Assembly (NCBI GenBank): GCA_938003835.1
Contig: CALKXJ010000010.1
Span: 62,001 to 126,000 of the forward strand
DNA length: 64,000 nt
From: an uncultured Bryobacteraceae bacterium
GTDB lineage: Bacteria; Acidobacteriota; Terriglobia; Bryobacterales; Bryobacteraceae
Reading direction: 5' to 3'
In this document: positions 31,685 to 40,788 of the stretch, one piece after another
Layout of the letters: every line of letters begins with the position of its first letter
Position numbering within the stretch: the first letter of the stretch is position 1
The notes under the pieces: model-generated
Database searches by the model: none
The model's input: the letters and a program-made list of their open reading frames with translations, nothing else
What the model was told of the DNA's origin: nothing
Position numbers and translations under genes: made by a program

Positions 31685-33792
31685 TCCGCATAGTGGGTGC
31701 GCGTTGGGAATCGTCTCTCAAATGGGGATTGAGTATACTGTCCCCAATTTTGTTCTGGCGGGGGGTGGTGGGGGGCACGCATGTGCTCCCCTGGGATTTC
31801 CGCGACTTTCATCTGCCCATGGCCGAGCTCCAGGCCCATTGCCTGCGCACCGGCCAGTGGCCGCTGTGGGATCCCTTCAGCTACTTCGGCCGGCCGCTGG
31901 TGGCCAACATTCAAGCGCAGACGTTCTATCCGCCGCGGTGGATTGCCCTCGCTGTCAACCATCTCACCGGGGGCGAGCACCTGCTCTATCTGCTCGAGCT
32001 GCTGGCTATCGCGCACGTCATGCTGGCCGGGCTGTTTGCGCGCCGACTCCTGGAGCGGCTCGGCGCCCCGCCCGCCGCCGCGACGGCCGGCTCGATCGTC
32101 TACCAGCTCGGCGGGTTCTTCGCCTCCCAGGCGCAACACCTGGGCGTGATCTGCGGCGGAGCGTGGCTGCCGCTCGCCTGGCTGGCCGTGCTCGAACTCA
32201 AAGACCGCATCAACCGGCGCTGGGTGGCGATTCTCGCGCTCGCCCTCGCCATGGCGATTCTGGCCGGGTTGCCGTCGCTCGCCGCCGGGATCTTCGCCTC
32301 CACCTGGGTCTTGACGGCGGGCGTGATCCTGTCTCACGGCGCCGGGCTGCGGACCGGCCTCGCGGTCGCGCGGGCGAGCCTCGCGGCGTTGCTGCTCGCC
32401 GCCGTGCAGCTGCTTCCCACCATCGAACTGAACTTTCACAGCATTGCGCAATACCGCGCCGAATGGCGGCCCACCGGCGGCGGGATTCCGATTCAGGCCT
32501 TGGTATCGATGGTTGCGCCCAACCACTATGGGATCTTCGACCTGAGCACCTATCGCGGCCCGTGGGAGCCGACCTTCATGTACCTTTATTGCAGCCTGGG
32601 CGGACTGGCGCTGGCCCTTGCGGCCCTCTTTTCTTGGCGTCGCCCTGAGACGCGCCTGTTCGGCCCCCTCACGCTCCTGTTTTCGCTGGCGATGCTCGGC
32701 GACCAGACGCCCATCGGCCGCTGGGGCTACCAGGCGCTGCCCGCCGCCGTCCGCGCAGCCGTTCAACCCGAGTTCCTGATGCCGAACTTCATCCTCGGCA
32801 TTGCCGTGCTCTGCGGCCTCGGGGCGGCGCAGATGCTGAAACGGAAGCCTCTCGCCTGGGCGGCCGTGGCCGTCATCGCCGCTGACCTGATTCTGGTGGG
32901 CTCGGGCCGGCCAATGAACAGCGTCCCGCTGGCCGTCGAGCCAGGTGTGACGCGCAATGCCTTCGAAGGCAGCGAGGAGCTGCTCGCCCGTTTGCGCCTG
33001 TTCGTCAACCAGGCCGTACCGCCCCACCGCGTCGACCTCGCCGGCGACACCCACCGCTGGGGCATGACGGCCCCGCTAACGCGTATCCCGACGGGAACAG
33101 GTTACGATCCCATGGCTCCTGCCCGCGTCATCCGCCTGCGGCTGGCCTTTGCCCGGGGCGAGCGCTGGGGCGCAACCTACCCCGTCGAGAATCTCGCCTC
33201 GCCGGCGGTGGACTTGGCGAGCATTCGGTATGTCCTCTCGCGCGCTCCGATCCCTGCCGAGACGCTCGATGCGGCACACTTCCGCCACGCCGCCGACCTT
33301 CCGGGGCGGAAGCTCTACGAGAACCTGGAGGCGCTGCCGCGGTTCTATCTGGTTCAAAAGATTCGGCGCGCGGCGAATCTCGAGGAAGCGGCGGCGATGC
33401 TCGAGGACCCCGCGCTCAACCCACGAACCGAAGCCATCGTCGAAGGCGATGACATCCCCGCGGGAGCGGCTTCGGGAAGCGTCAGGGTGCTTTCTTATCG
33501 GGAAAACCGCATCGCGCTCGAAGTCACGGCCGAGGAGCCGGCGTACTTAGTCACCTCCGAGACCCATTATCCGGGCTGGAAGGCGTGGGTTGACGGAGTC
33601 GAGCAGCCGATTCTCTACACCAACGTGGCTTTCCGCGGGCTGCCTGTGCCCTCCGGGCGGCACCGCGTCGTGCTGGCCTTCGAGCCGGTACTGCCCGCCG
33701 TCGGCGCCGCGTTCAGTGCGCTGGGTCTGTTTCTGCTGTGGTTTCCACGGCCCGGTAGAGCGCACCTGCCGGGGCTTCGGCGACCATCGTGA
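31675..33792 (+). CDS. YfhO-family membrane protein, N-terminus rebuilt by a REP palindrome
   Basis: Up to 705 residues with about 11 membrane helices and a C-terminal soluble domain (ETHYPGWKAWVDGVEQPI), typical of YfhO-type proteins linked to surface polymer glycosylation. The conserved start of the family (hydrophobic helix then LPWDFRDFHLP, and GQWPLWDPFSYFGRPL) is present, but the first helix is cut by REP copy 5, which supplies LSILSPIL before LFWRGVVGG. The true start is unclear: ATG 31675 overlaps the transposase gene by ten bases, TTG codons lie in the repeat. The last 80 bases overlap the converging gene. Confidence 0.75.
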   Translation: MPSFRIVGARWESSLKWGLSILSPILFWRGVVGGTHVLPWDFRDFHLPMAELQAHCLRTGQWPLWDPFSYFGRPLVANIQAQTFYPPRWIALAVNHLTGGEHLLYLLELLAIAHVMLAGLFARRLLERLGAPPAAATAGSIVYQLGGFFASQAQHLGVICGGAWLPLAWLAVLELKDRINRRWVAILALALAMAILAGLPSLAAGIFASTWVLTAGVILSHGAGLRTGLAVARASLAALLLAAVQLLPTIELNFHSIAQYRAEWRPTGGGIPIQALVSMVAPNHYGIFDLSTYRGPWEPTFMYLYCSLGGLALALAALFSWRRPETRLFGPLTLLFSLAMLGDQTPIGRWGYQALPAAVRAAVQPEFLMPNFILGIAVLCGLGAAQMLKRKPLAWAAVAVIAADLILVGSGRPMNSVPLAVEPGVTRNAFEGSEELLARLRLFVNQAVPPHRVDLAGDTHRWGMTAPLTRIPTGTGYDPMAPARVIRLRLAFARGERWGATYPVENLASPAVDLASIRYVLSRAPIPAETLDAAHFRHAADLPGRKLYENLEALPRFYLVQKIRRAANLEEAAAMLEDPALNPRTEAIVEGDDIPAGAASGSVRVLSYRENRIALEVTAEEPAYLVTSETHYPGWKAWVDGVEQPILYTNVAFRGLPVPSGRHRVVLAFEPVLPAVGAAFSALGLFLLWFPRPGRAHLPGLRRPS
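31724..31750 (-). repeat. REP-like palindrome, copy 5 (right flank of the transposase)
   Basis: GGGGATTGAGTATACTGTCC followed by CCAATTT, inverted to copy 4. It lies 40 bases upstream of the transposase ATG and inside the first codons of the YfhO-like gene, where it encodes LSILSPIL of the first membrane helix. Confidence 0.87.
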
Positions 33793-35641
33793 ATCCCAAC
33801 GGGGGCGGTAGCGTCGCATCCTCCGGCACCCGCCGAAGCCAGGCCATCCAGCCCGTGCCCGCGGGCGGCGTCTGGCTGCTCGGGCCCACGATGACCTCGT
33901 GCTGGAGCCTCCGTCCGACCAGAGGCAGGTGCGCGCAATGCTGCTGGCTGAACTCGTCGTCGACCGCATAGTAAATTCGCTGGCGCGGCAGATCGTAAAG
34001 CGGCAGGTACACCGGCTGATAGCGGACGAGCCAGGCCGGCCGGCGCAGCTCGATACGAATCGACCCGGCGAGCACAACCAGCGCCACCGCGGCAACCTTC
34101 CACCGGCCCGGCAAAAGCGTCCACGCGCCGACCGCCACGAGCGCCAGCGCCGCCACAATCGGCCAGGAAATGTCCGGTTCGCGACGCACAATCAACCACA
34201 CCCGGCTGGCGGCGTTCAACCCGAGTAGCAGACCTATCGCCACCCGCATTCCCTGCCGCGCCGAGAACAGCCACAGCAGAACCAGTTCGCCGACCAGCAG
34301 CGCCCCTTCCACGTAACGCAGGCTGTTCAGATCGTTCCGCACAAAGGCGAGATCGCCGGGGTAGCCGGAGGCGCTGTAGATCGAGCGAACGTAGACGCCC
34401 CAGCAGACCAACTGGTAGAGCGCCAGGGCGACCAATACGGGACTGCCGCTCCCCCTCCACCACCACACGCCGATCGCCCACAGGCAGACCGCCGCACTGC
34501 CCACGAGGATGACGGCGAGGACAGCGGGAAACAGCAAACCGGCTGGGGAGACGCCGCCCGCCGGCCAAAAGAACGCCTGCCAGAGCCGCGCGTCACCCAG
34601 ATTGTGCGCGATCGAGGAGTATGCGAGGTCGGCGCGTCCCGGCAGGCGGAACAAAATCAGATCGATCTCAAAAGGGTAAAACGGATTCCTGTAAGTGGTG
34701 GCGTTCCAGACATAGTAAGTGCCCACCGACGGCAACCACACTAGTGCTGCGCATCCGACCGCCCGGAGCACTTCCTTCCGGTGCGCCCACAGCCGCCGGT
34801 GCGCCACCGCCAGCGCCGCCAGGCCGCCTGCCGCCAGCAGGACCGGGCCGCTGAACTTGACCGAGAGGAACACCGCTGAGGCGGCCAGCCACGCAGTGTC
34901 AGCGCGCACCAGCGTGCCTTTCGCCGCGCGCACGCAGAGGATGGCTGCCGCCACCTGGCCCGCGGCATGGACCATGTCGTTCTTGATGGTGGGCACGCCG
35001 CTCGGGCCGTTCCACAGATGCGGAAACGCAAGGAGCGCTCCGGCCACAGGAAGGGCGAACCGCTCCGGCAACCCCAGCTCTCGCGCCAGCACATAGAGCA
35101 GCAGGCCGATCAGGGCGACGGCTTTGAGTGACTCGACCCACAGGAAAGCGTCGCTCCGTGCAAGAACGATTCCCGGCAGGTAAGTAAGCTCCCAAAAAGG
35201 GACGTAATTATAAGCGAAGCGGAAGGGCGTCGATTGGTTAGAGACCCATCCGAGAACATAATGCAGGTTATATAAGGAATCGATCTCCTCCACCGGCCGG
35301 AGCACGATGGCCAGCAACGCCGCCCCCAGCCCTAGGGTCGCCGCCGCGGGAAAGCCCGGGAACCGCACCGGAATCACCCGGCGCCCGCGCCACAGGCCGG
35401 CAACCAGGAACGCAGCCGCCAGGGTCCGGTAGGCCGCGGGCGAATTTGCCCCGGCAAAGGTCAGCGCCGCGGCGGCCGCGGCGGCCACCAGGATCTGGAA
35501 CGCCAGCCAGAGCGCCAGCCTCTCGGCGCCGGGGCGCAGACGCTCGAGCGGCACCAGGCACAGAGCGCCCAGCCCCGCCTGCCAGAACACAACCCACGCC
35601 GTGCCGGCGGCGACCGGAGATAAGGCTGACAGCGAAATCAA
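33713..35641 (-). CDS. Large polytopic membrane protein, glycosyltransferase-like
   Basis: A 642-residue protein with about 13-14 hydrophobic helices and a short soluble C-terminus. The first loop after helix 3-4 holds EEIDSLYNLHYVLGWVSN and FWELTYLPGIVLA, like the acidic first loop of polyprenyl-phosphate-sugar transferases (GT-C), but no canonical DE pair is evident, so I only call it GT-C-like. It faces the YfhO-like gene tail to tail with an 80-base overlap. Both may act on the same surface polymer. It is divergent from the DUF58 gene with a 40-base gap. Confidence 0.7.
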   Translation of the reverse strand: MISLSALSPVAAGTAWVVFWQAGLGALCLVPLERLRPGAERLALWLAFQILVAAAAAAALTFAGANSPAAYRTLAAAFLVAGLWRGRRVIPVRFPGFPAAATLGLGAALLAIVLRPVEEIDSLYNLHYVLGWVSNQSTPFRFAYNYVPFWELTYLPGIVLARSDAFLWVESLKAVALIGLLLYVLARELGLPERFALPVAGALLAFPHLWNGPSGVPTIKNDMVHAAGQVAAAILCVRAAKGTLVRADTAWLAASAVFLSVKFSGPVLLAAGGLAALAVAHRRLWAHRKEVLRAVGCAALVWLPSVGTYYVWNATTYRNPFYPFEIDLILFRLPGRADLAYSSIAHNLGDARLWQAFFWPAGGVSPAGLLFPAVLAVILVGSAAVCLWAIGVWWWRGSGSPVLVALALYQLVCWGVYVRSIYSASGYPGDLAFVRNDLNSLRYVEGALLVGELVLLWLFSARQGMRVAIGLLLGLNAASRVWLIVRREPDISWPIVAALALVAVGAWTLLPGRWKVAAVALVVLAGSIRIELRRPAWLVRYQPVYLPLYDLPRQRIYYAVDDEFSQQHCAHLPLVGRRLQHEVIVGPSSQTPPAGTGWMAWLRRVPEDATLPPPLGFTMVAEAPAGALYRAVETTAETDPAH

Positions 35642-35682
35642 GTCCCGCTCATTCTACCCTTGCCTATGGGAGGATGAGGGCA

Positions 35683-36891
35683 ATGGCGCGCGCATACTGG
35701 CTGCGCATCCCGAGAGAGCTCCACTCCAGGGTCGGCTACCGGATCACCCGCGCCGGCCTGCTGTTCGTGCTCACCACGCTGCTCGTGGGGCTGGCGGCGT
35801 TTTTCTCCGCCAACAACCTGCTCTTCCTTCTGCTTGCCGCCATGCTTGCCACGCTGCTGATCTCCGGCTTTGTCAGCCGGCTGAGCCTTGCCGGGCTCGA
35901 GCTGGAGTTCGAGCTGCCCGAGCACATCCCGGCTCGAAGGCCGGTGGCTGCCCGGATCCGGGTGAGCAACTCCAAGTGGCTGCTGCCATCCTTCTCCATC
36001 CGGCTGATCGGAATTCCGCCAAGTGCCTTCGCCTCGCCCATCTACTTTCCGATAATCCCGGCAAAGTCACGCCTGGAGGAAACGGTGACCGTGGTCTTCG
36101 GGCGCCGCGGCCGCCACCGTGAAGAGAGCTTCCAGTTCGCCACACGCTTTCCGTTCGGCTTCTCCGAGCGAAGGGTGCTCGTGAGCCTCCCCCGCGAGGT
36201 TCTCGTCTATCCGGCTCTCGATCCAGTGCCGGGTTTCGACGAAATCGTCGGCCAGGTCCAGGGGGAACTCGAAGCGCGCCAGCGGGGACGCGGCCATGAC
36301 TTCTACCGCATCCGCCCGTACGAACCGCTCGAGAGCGCTCGACACGTGGACTGGAAGGCCACCGCGCACACCGGCGAACTCCAGGTGCGTGAGTTTGCGC
36401 GCGAGACCGAACCGCTGGTGGAAATCGTCCTGGATCTCGATGTCGGCCCGCGTGAGCACGCCTGGCTCGAGACCGCCATAGAATGCTCGGCATACCTGGC
36501 ATGGAGGGTCCTCTTGCGCGAAGCTCGCGTTCACTTTCGCACCCAGGAGTTCGATCTGGCGGTACCGGCGGAAGGCGACGTCTATACTATCCTGAAGTAT
36601 CTGGCCTTGGTGGAGCCGCGCCCGGGATGCGGCGCAATCGAACCCAGTGACGAGGAGAGCTTCCCAGTGGTATTCACACCGAGCCGGGCCCGCTTCGACG
36701 AGGCCGGCTGGCACGGCGCTCTCGTGCTTACTCCTGAGCGTCTTGCTCCCACGCGCTCCGGCGCAGAGCCCGCTCGAGCCGGTGCGAACTTCGATCACCG
36801 TGACCGGGACGGTCGAAGCCGAGATCGCGTCCCTGGTGACGGTGCAGACCCAGGAGCAGATTCGGCGGCTCGCCGGCGTGAACCTGGATGA
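35683..36891 (+). CDS. DUF58 domain protein
   Basis: About 402 residues. Two membrane helices (about 23-60: AGLLFVLTTLLVGLAAFF and LLFLLLAAMLATLLISGF) are followed by a beta-rich domain and the DUF58 signature YRIRPYEPLESARHVDWKAT. DUF58 proteins usually stand with MoxR ATPases and transglutaminase-like genes; none is here. The ATG at 35683 follows GGGAGG; 35674 is an alternative. The last 45 residues (Arg/Asp/Gly-rich, after LTPERLAPT) overlap the signal peptide and plug of the TonB receptor in another frame and look like run-on, so the gene may have lost its own stop. Confidence 0.8.
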   Translation: MARAYWLRIPRELHSRVGYRITRAGLLFVLTTLLVGLAAFFSANNLLFLLLAAMLATLLISGFVSRLSLAGLELEFELPEHIPARRPVAARIRVSNSKWLLPSFSIRLIGIPPSAFASPIYFPIIPAKSRLEETVTVVFGRRGRHREESFQFATRFPFGFSERRVLVSLPREVLVYPALDPVPGFDEIVGQVQGELEARQRGRGHDFYRIRPYEPLESARHVDWKATAHTGELQVREFARETEPLVEIVLDLDVGPREHAWLETAIECSAYLAWRVLLREARVHFRTQEFDLAVPAEGDVYTILKYLALVEPRPGCGAIEPSDEESFPVVFTPSRARFDEAGWHGALVLTPERLAPTRSGAEPARAGANFDHRDRDGRSRDRVPGDGADPGADSAARRREPG

Positions 36892-38605
36892 CCGGCTGCG
36901 CAGCGTGCCGGGCTTCTCGCTGTTCCGCCGGTCTTCGAGCCTGGCAGCGCATCCCACCGTCCAGGGTGTTTCGCTGCGCGGAATCGGGCCCACCGGCGCC
37001 AGCCGCACGCTCGTGCGCTGGGACGGCGTACCGGTGAACGATCCCTTCGGCGGCTGGGTCCAGTGGAACCGGTTCGACCCGGACCAGATCGGACGGATCG
37101 AGATCGTGCGCGGCGCCTCGACCAGCGCCTTCGGCGATCGGGCCATGGGCGGCGTGATTTCACTCTTCACCGAAGAGCCCTCGAGAAGCCGCCTCCGCGG
37201 CGCTTACGAGGCCGGCAATCGCGAGACTCATTCGATCTCGACGGCCGCCACGCGTCTGGGCCGGCGCCTGGCCCTCTCCGGCAGCGCACGCGCCTTCACC
37301 ACCGGCGGCTACTTCATCGTGCCCGAGGAGATCCGCGGCGCCGTGGACCGCAAAGCGGACCTCAGATTCCTCGCCGGCAACGCGCGCCTGGACGTACTCT
37401 CTCCCCAAGCGCGACTGTTCATGAAGTTCGACGCTCTGGCCGAAGAGCGCGGCAACGGCACTGCCTTGCAGGCGAACTCCACGACGCTCGGAAGCCTGGC
37501 CGGACATTACTCCCGCGAAGGGGTCCGCAACGGGCTGAGCCTGCTCGGCTACCACACCCGCCAGGAGTTTCGCAGCAGGTTCACGGCCATCGCCGCCCGC
37601 CGGGACGTCGAGCAGATCACGACGATCCAGAGCGTTCCGGCGGAGGCGGCGGGCGGCTCGGCCGTCGTGCGTCAGGCGCGGCCGAGTTTCGGCCTGCTCG
37701 CCGGGGCCGATCTTCACCGCGTCGAAGGCTCGAGCCACGACACTAGCCCAGCGACCGGTTTGCGCCGCGCAAGCGGCGGCGTGGAAACCCAGCACGGCTA
37801 CTTCCTCCAGACCGTCGGCGGAGCCGGTCCCGCGCGCCTGTATCTGGGAGCGCGCTATCACTTCGCCGGCGCCGGCAGGCGATTCTTCAGCCCGAGCGCG
37901 GGCCTGGCCTCCTCGCTCGGCCGCCTGCGGCTCCGCGGGTCCCTCTACCGCAGTTTTCGCGCGCCAACGCTGAACGAACTGTACCGGGAGTTTCGCACCG
38001 GGAACGTCGTCACCCGGGCGAATGACCGGCTGGCGCCCGAGTCGCTCTCCGGCGCCGAAGTAGGTCTCGACCTCACAGGAACGGCGGGCCGGCTTAGCGT
38101 GACGCTCTTCCGCAACCGGCTAGACGACTTGATCACCAACGTCACCTTGAGCGCGTCGCCCAACTTGATTGTGCGCGAGCGCCAGAACCGCGACCGGGCG
38201 CTCGTGCGCGGCCTCGAGGTCGAATTGCGCCGGCGCTGGGGGCCGTGGACCGCCGAGACATCGTACCTCGTGGCGGATTCGCGCTTTGCCGAGGGCGCAC
38301 GCGTCCCTCAGGTCCCCAAGCACCAGGGCTCGGCGCAACTAGCGTACTCCGGTGAGGCGACGCTCATCGCCTTCGGAGTGCGCGCCTACACCTTGCAGTT
38401 CGAGGACGACGCCAACCTGTTCCGGCTGCCCGGATTCGCCTCCGTCCACCTGGCCGTGCGGCGCCGCCTGAAGGCCGGACTGTTTGCCGTGGGCACCGTG
38501 GAGAATCTGCTCGACCACCAGTATCTGGTGGGCTTCACGCCCCAGCCGCAGACGGGCGCGCCGCGCCTCTGGCGCGCAGGCTTGCGCTGGGAGGGCGCCC
38601 GCTGA
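36647..38605 (+). CDS. TonB-dependent outer-membrane receptor
   Basis: A 652-residue receptor. Signal peptide core ALSCLLLSVLLPRAPAQS, then a plug domain (VNLDDRLRSVPGFSLFRRSS, GVSLRGIGPTGASRTLVRWDG, IEIVRGASTSAFGDRAMGGVI) and a beta-barrel ending in an aromatic-free GLRWEGAR. The late segment FRAPTLNELYREFRTGN and VENLLDHQY are typical of siderophore/cobalamin-type receptors; substrate unknown. The only start codon in frame before the signal is GTG at 36647, 245 bases inside the DUF58 gene, giving a long n-region. No TonB or ExbBD gene is nearby. Confidence 0.85.
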   Translation: MTRRASQWYSHRAGPASTRPAGTALSCLLLSVLLPRAPAQSPLEPVRTSITVTGTVEAEIASLVTVQTQEQIRRLAGVNLDDRLRSVPGFSLFRRSSSLAAHPTVQGVSLRGIGPTGASRTLVRWDGVPVNDPFGGWVQWNRFDPDQIGRIEIVRGASTSAFGDRAMGGVISLFTEEPSRSRLRGAYEAGNRETHSISTAATRLGRRLALSGSARAFTTGGYFIVPEEIRGAVDRKADLRFLAGNARLDVLSPQARLFMKFDALAEERGNGTALQANSTTLGSLAGHYSREGVRNGLSLLGYHTRQEFRSRFTAIAARRDVEQITTIQSVPAEAAGGSAVVRQARPSFGLLAGADLHRVEGSSHDTSPATGLRRASGGVETQHGYFLQTVGGAGPARLYLGARYHFAGAGRRFFSPSAGLASSLGRLRLRGSLYRSFRAPTLNELYREFRTGNVVTRANDRLAPESLSGAEVGLDLTGTAGRLSVTLFRNRLDDLITNVTLSASPNLIVRERQNRDRALVRGLEVELRRRWGPWTAETSYLVADSRFAEGARVPQVPKHQGSAQLAYSGEATLIAFGVRAYTLQFEDDANLFRLPGFASVHLAVRRRLKAGLFAVGTVENLLDHQYLVGFTPQPQTGAPRLWRAGLRWEGAR

Positions 38606-38611
38606 GCAGTC

Positions 38612-40681
38612 TCACTGGCGCCGGAAGACCAGCTCGACGAGCGAGTGCGGAGGAAAACGGTACTCGAAGCTCGAGCCTTCGATCGCGAAATCGCCGGCGC
38701 GCAGAGTCACCCTCTCGGGCTCTTCGAGTGTGTTTTGCGCCAGGTAGCTCGCGCCGTCGAGCGTCCGCGTCAGCACCCGGGGCGCGGCCGGGAAGCCTTC
38801 GAGGGCGATGGTGCAGGCGAGCGCGCGCTCGGGGCTGCGATTGATGACAATCAGCGTCAACTCTTCCCCCTTTTCGTCGACGAGCGCGATTGGATCGAGC
38901 AGCGGCACCGGCTCGTCGCGCGTCTGGCGCAAGTGCTTGCCCGGCGATCGGTAGTGCGGCACCTTTGCCCTCAGCGCGACGGGATACACGCCGGAGTGCG
39001 TGCCGTAGAGGAGCGAAGCAGAATGCACCGGGTTGGCGAAGACGATCTCGCGCTGCTTGCGCAGGCCCCCGGCATGATTCACCAGGGCGCTGTGCGTGAT
39101 CATCTCGATGAGGTCGCCCTCGCGGATCGCTGTGTGGATCAGCCCGGCCAGGAACAGCGACTCGGCCTGCGTGGAGTTGGTGGGCAGTCCTGGGCGGTTC
39201 GTGAAGATCTGCGCCTCGGTGATGGCGATGCTCGGCTTCAGGCCCGCCTCCTGCATCAGCCGTGCGAGCCCGATCAGTTTGGCGCGCAGGCTCACCGGGA
39301 AGGCCATGAGCTCCTCGAAGACCTCGCGCGCGTCCGCCTCGGGCGATATGCCGCCGCCCGGAAGCTCGTGGATGGCCAGGGTGCGAACCGCCTTGCCGTT
39401 ACGGGCGATGAGCGGCGCACTCCAGGATTCGTTTTGTCCGATTGCGAGGAAGTGAATTTCCGGGTCGACGCCGCGCATGGCCTCGTAAAAGGCCGCGTAG
39501 CGCTCGGCGTACTCCTCGGCGGTGCAGTGCCCGATCTGCCAGCTTCCGTAGAGTTCATTGCCGATCTCCCAGAACCGCACGCCGTACGGCTCCGGCCGCC
39601 CGTTGCGGGCACGCAGCGCACCGTACCGGCTGCTCGCCGGGCCGTTGGCGTACTCGACCCAGTTGGCCGCCTCCTGTGCCGTGCCGTTGCCCGCGTTGAC
39701 GCAGATGAGCGGTTCGCAGCCGATGAGCCGGCACAGCGTCATGTACTCGTCCATGCCGACGTGGTTCGGCTCGAAGTCGCCCCAAGCGGGATTCCGGCGT
39801 GTCGGGCGGCGCTCCACGGGACCGATGCCATCCTCCCAGTGATAGCCGGACACGAAATTCCCGCCCGGGAACCGCAGCAGGGGCAGGCGCGCCTGGCGCA
39901 ACAGCCGGACGACGTCGGGATCGAAACCCTCGATGTGATCGGCCGGAAACAGCGTGATCTGGTCGATCCGGACGGCGCCCGGAGCCCCGAGCTCGATCCG
40001 GAACACGAGCGGCGTTCCCCTCGAGACCGCACCGCGCGCAATGCGCAATTCGAGCTCGCGGCGAGTCCAGCCGGGCGCATCCACCTCGAGCTCGCCCGCG
40101 GCCAGCTCCGCACCCGGAGCCTGCACGCTGATCCGCAGGCGTGCCGAGCCTTTGGCGTAAAACGCCAACTGGTAAGTGGCTTCGCGGTGCAAGGGGAGGA
40201 AGATGGGCTGCTCGATCCCCGCGCCTCCTTCGACCGAGGGCGCCGCGATTCTCTGGCAGCGCTCCGAATTCAAGGCGTCGCCGTCAAGGCCGTAGTCGAC
40301 GCCGGCCGCTTTACCCCACGGCAGCCACCACGGCGCCACGCCGCCGCCCGGAGCCTCGGGGATCGCAAGCGAGGGGAAGGCTTCCGGGAAATCGCCCCGG
40401 CGGATCCACTCCGGAATGCGCTTCCAGTCCTCACCGATCAGTTCCCAGGACTCGAAACTGGGGTTTTTCAGGATCTGAGCCCAAAGGCCGTTGTAGACGT
40501 TCCACCAGAGGTGCTCGGTGAACTTGCCGTAGAGATAGCGCGAGACCGGCTGAGCGGCGCGCTCAGCGGCGCGGACTTCGATCCGGGCCGCCCCGGGATC
40601 AGCCTCCTCGAACTCGATCAGCGGCGCCGCTACACTCAGACGGGCGAGCAGGATGGCAGCGAAGCATGAGACCGGGCGCAT
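38612..40681 (-). CDS. Secreted GH51 alpha-L-arabinofuranosidase-like enzyme
   Basis: A 689-residue protein with a signal peptide (MRPVSCFAAILLARLSVAAP). The TIM-barrel part has LRFPGGNFVSGYHWEDGIGP, the acid/base glutamate in WEIGNELYG (E376) and the nucleophile in IAITEAQIF (E489), both as in GH51. A beta-sandwich inserted before the barrel (about 150-245) resembles a carbohydrate-binding module. The ATG at 40681 has GGGGAG six bases upstream, better than the in-frame ATG at 40699. It should remove arabinose side chains from plant polymers. Converges with the TonB receptor. Confidence 0.9.
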   Translation of the reverse strand: MRPVSCFAAILLARLSVAAPLIEFEEADPGAARIEVRAAERAAQPVSRYLYGKFTEHLWWNVYNGLWAQILKNPSFESWELIGEDWKRIPEWIRRGDFPEAFPSLAIPEAPGGGVAPWWLPWGKAAGVDYGLDGDALNSERCQRIAAPSVEGGAGIEQPIFLPLHREATYQLAFYAKGSARLRISVQAPGAELAAGELEVDAPGWTRRELELRIARGAVSRGTPLVFRIELGAPGAVRIDQITLFPADHIEGFDPDVVRLLRQARLPLLRFPGGNFVSGYHWEDGIGPVERRPTRRNPAWGDFEPNHVGMDEYMTLCRLIGCEPLICVNAGNGTAQEAANWVEYANGPASSRYGALRARNGRPEPYGVRFWEIGNELYGSWQIGHCTAEEYAERYAAFYEAMRGVDPEIHFLAIGQNESWSAPLIARNGKAVRTLAIHELPGGGISPEADAREVFEELMAFPVSLRAKLIGLARLMQEAGLKPSIAITEAQIFTNRPGLPTNSTQAESLFLAGLIHTAIREGDLIEMITHSALVNHAGGLRKQREIVFANPVHSASLLYGTHSGVYPVALRAKVPHYRSPGKHLRQTRDEPVPLLDPIALVDEKGEELTLIVINRSPERALACTIALEGFPAAPRVLTRTLDGASYLAQNTLEEPERVTLRAGDFAIEGSSFEYRFPPHSLVELVFRRQ

Positions 40682-40788
40682 GCGGACTCCCCGGGCCATC
40701 TTAGCGGAGGTCTGGGCCGGCGCGCGCGGCCCGAACAGGGAGGGCCGATCCTGTTTCGCTATACTGGAGGCGCGATCGACCCAGCCTC

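Larger units (their letters stand above)
30943..31750 (-). mobile_element. RAYT transposase module between inverted REP palindromes
   Basis: The transposase gene is bounded by two REP copies in opposite orientation (30943-30968 and 31724-31750), the standard arrangement of REP-associated tyrosine transposases. No target duplication outside the palindromes is evident. Three more copies of the palindrome in the window (8475, 10217, 10266) have no transposase and are likely its dispersed products. Confidence 0.82.

Noticed and set aside
31684-31724. Direct target duplication around the RAYT module
   Set aside because: Sequences outside the two palindromes do not match; IS200/IS605-type enzymes are not expected to duplicate targets.
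38645-40669. 674-codon plus-strand frame opposite the GH51 gene
   Set aside because: Antisense shadow; the minus strand holds complete GH51 catalytic motifs and a signal peptide.
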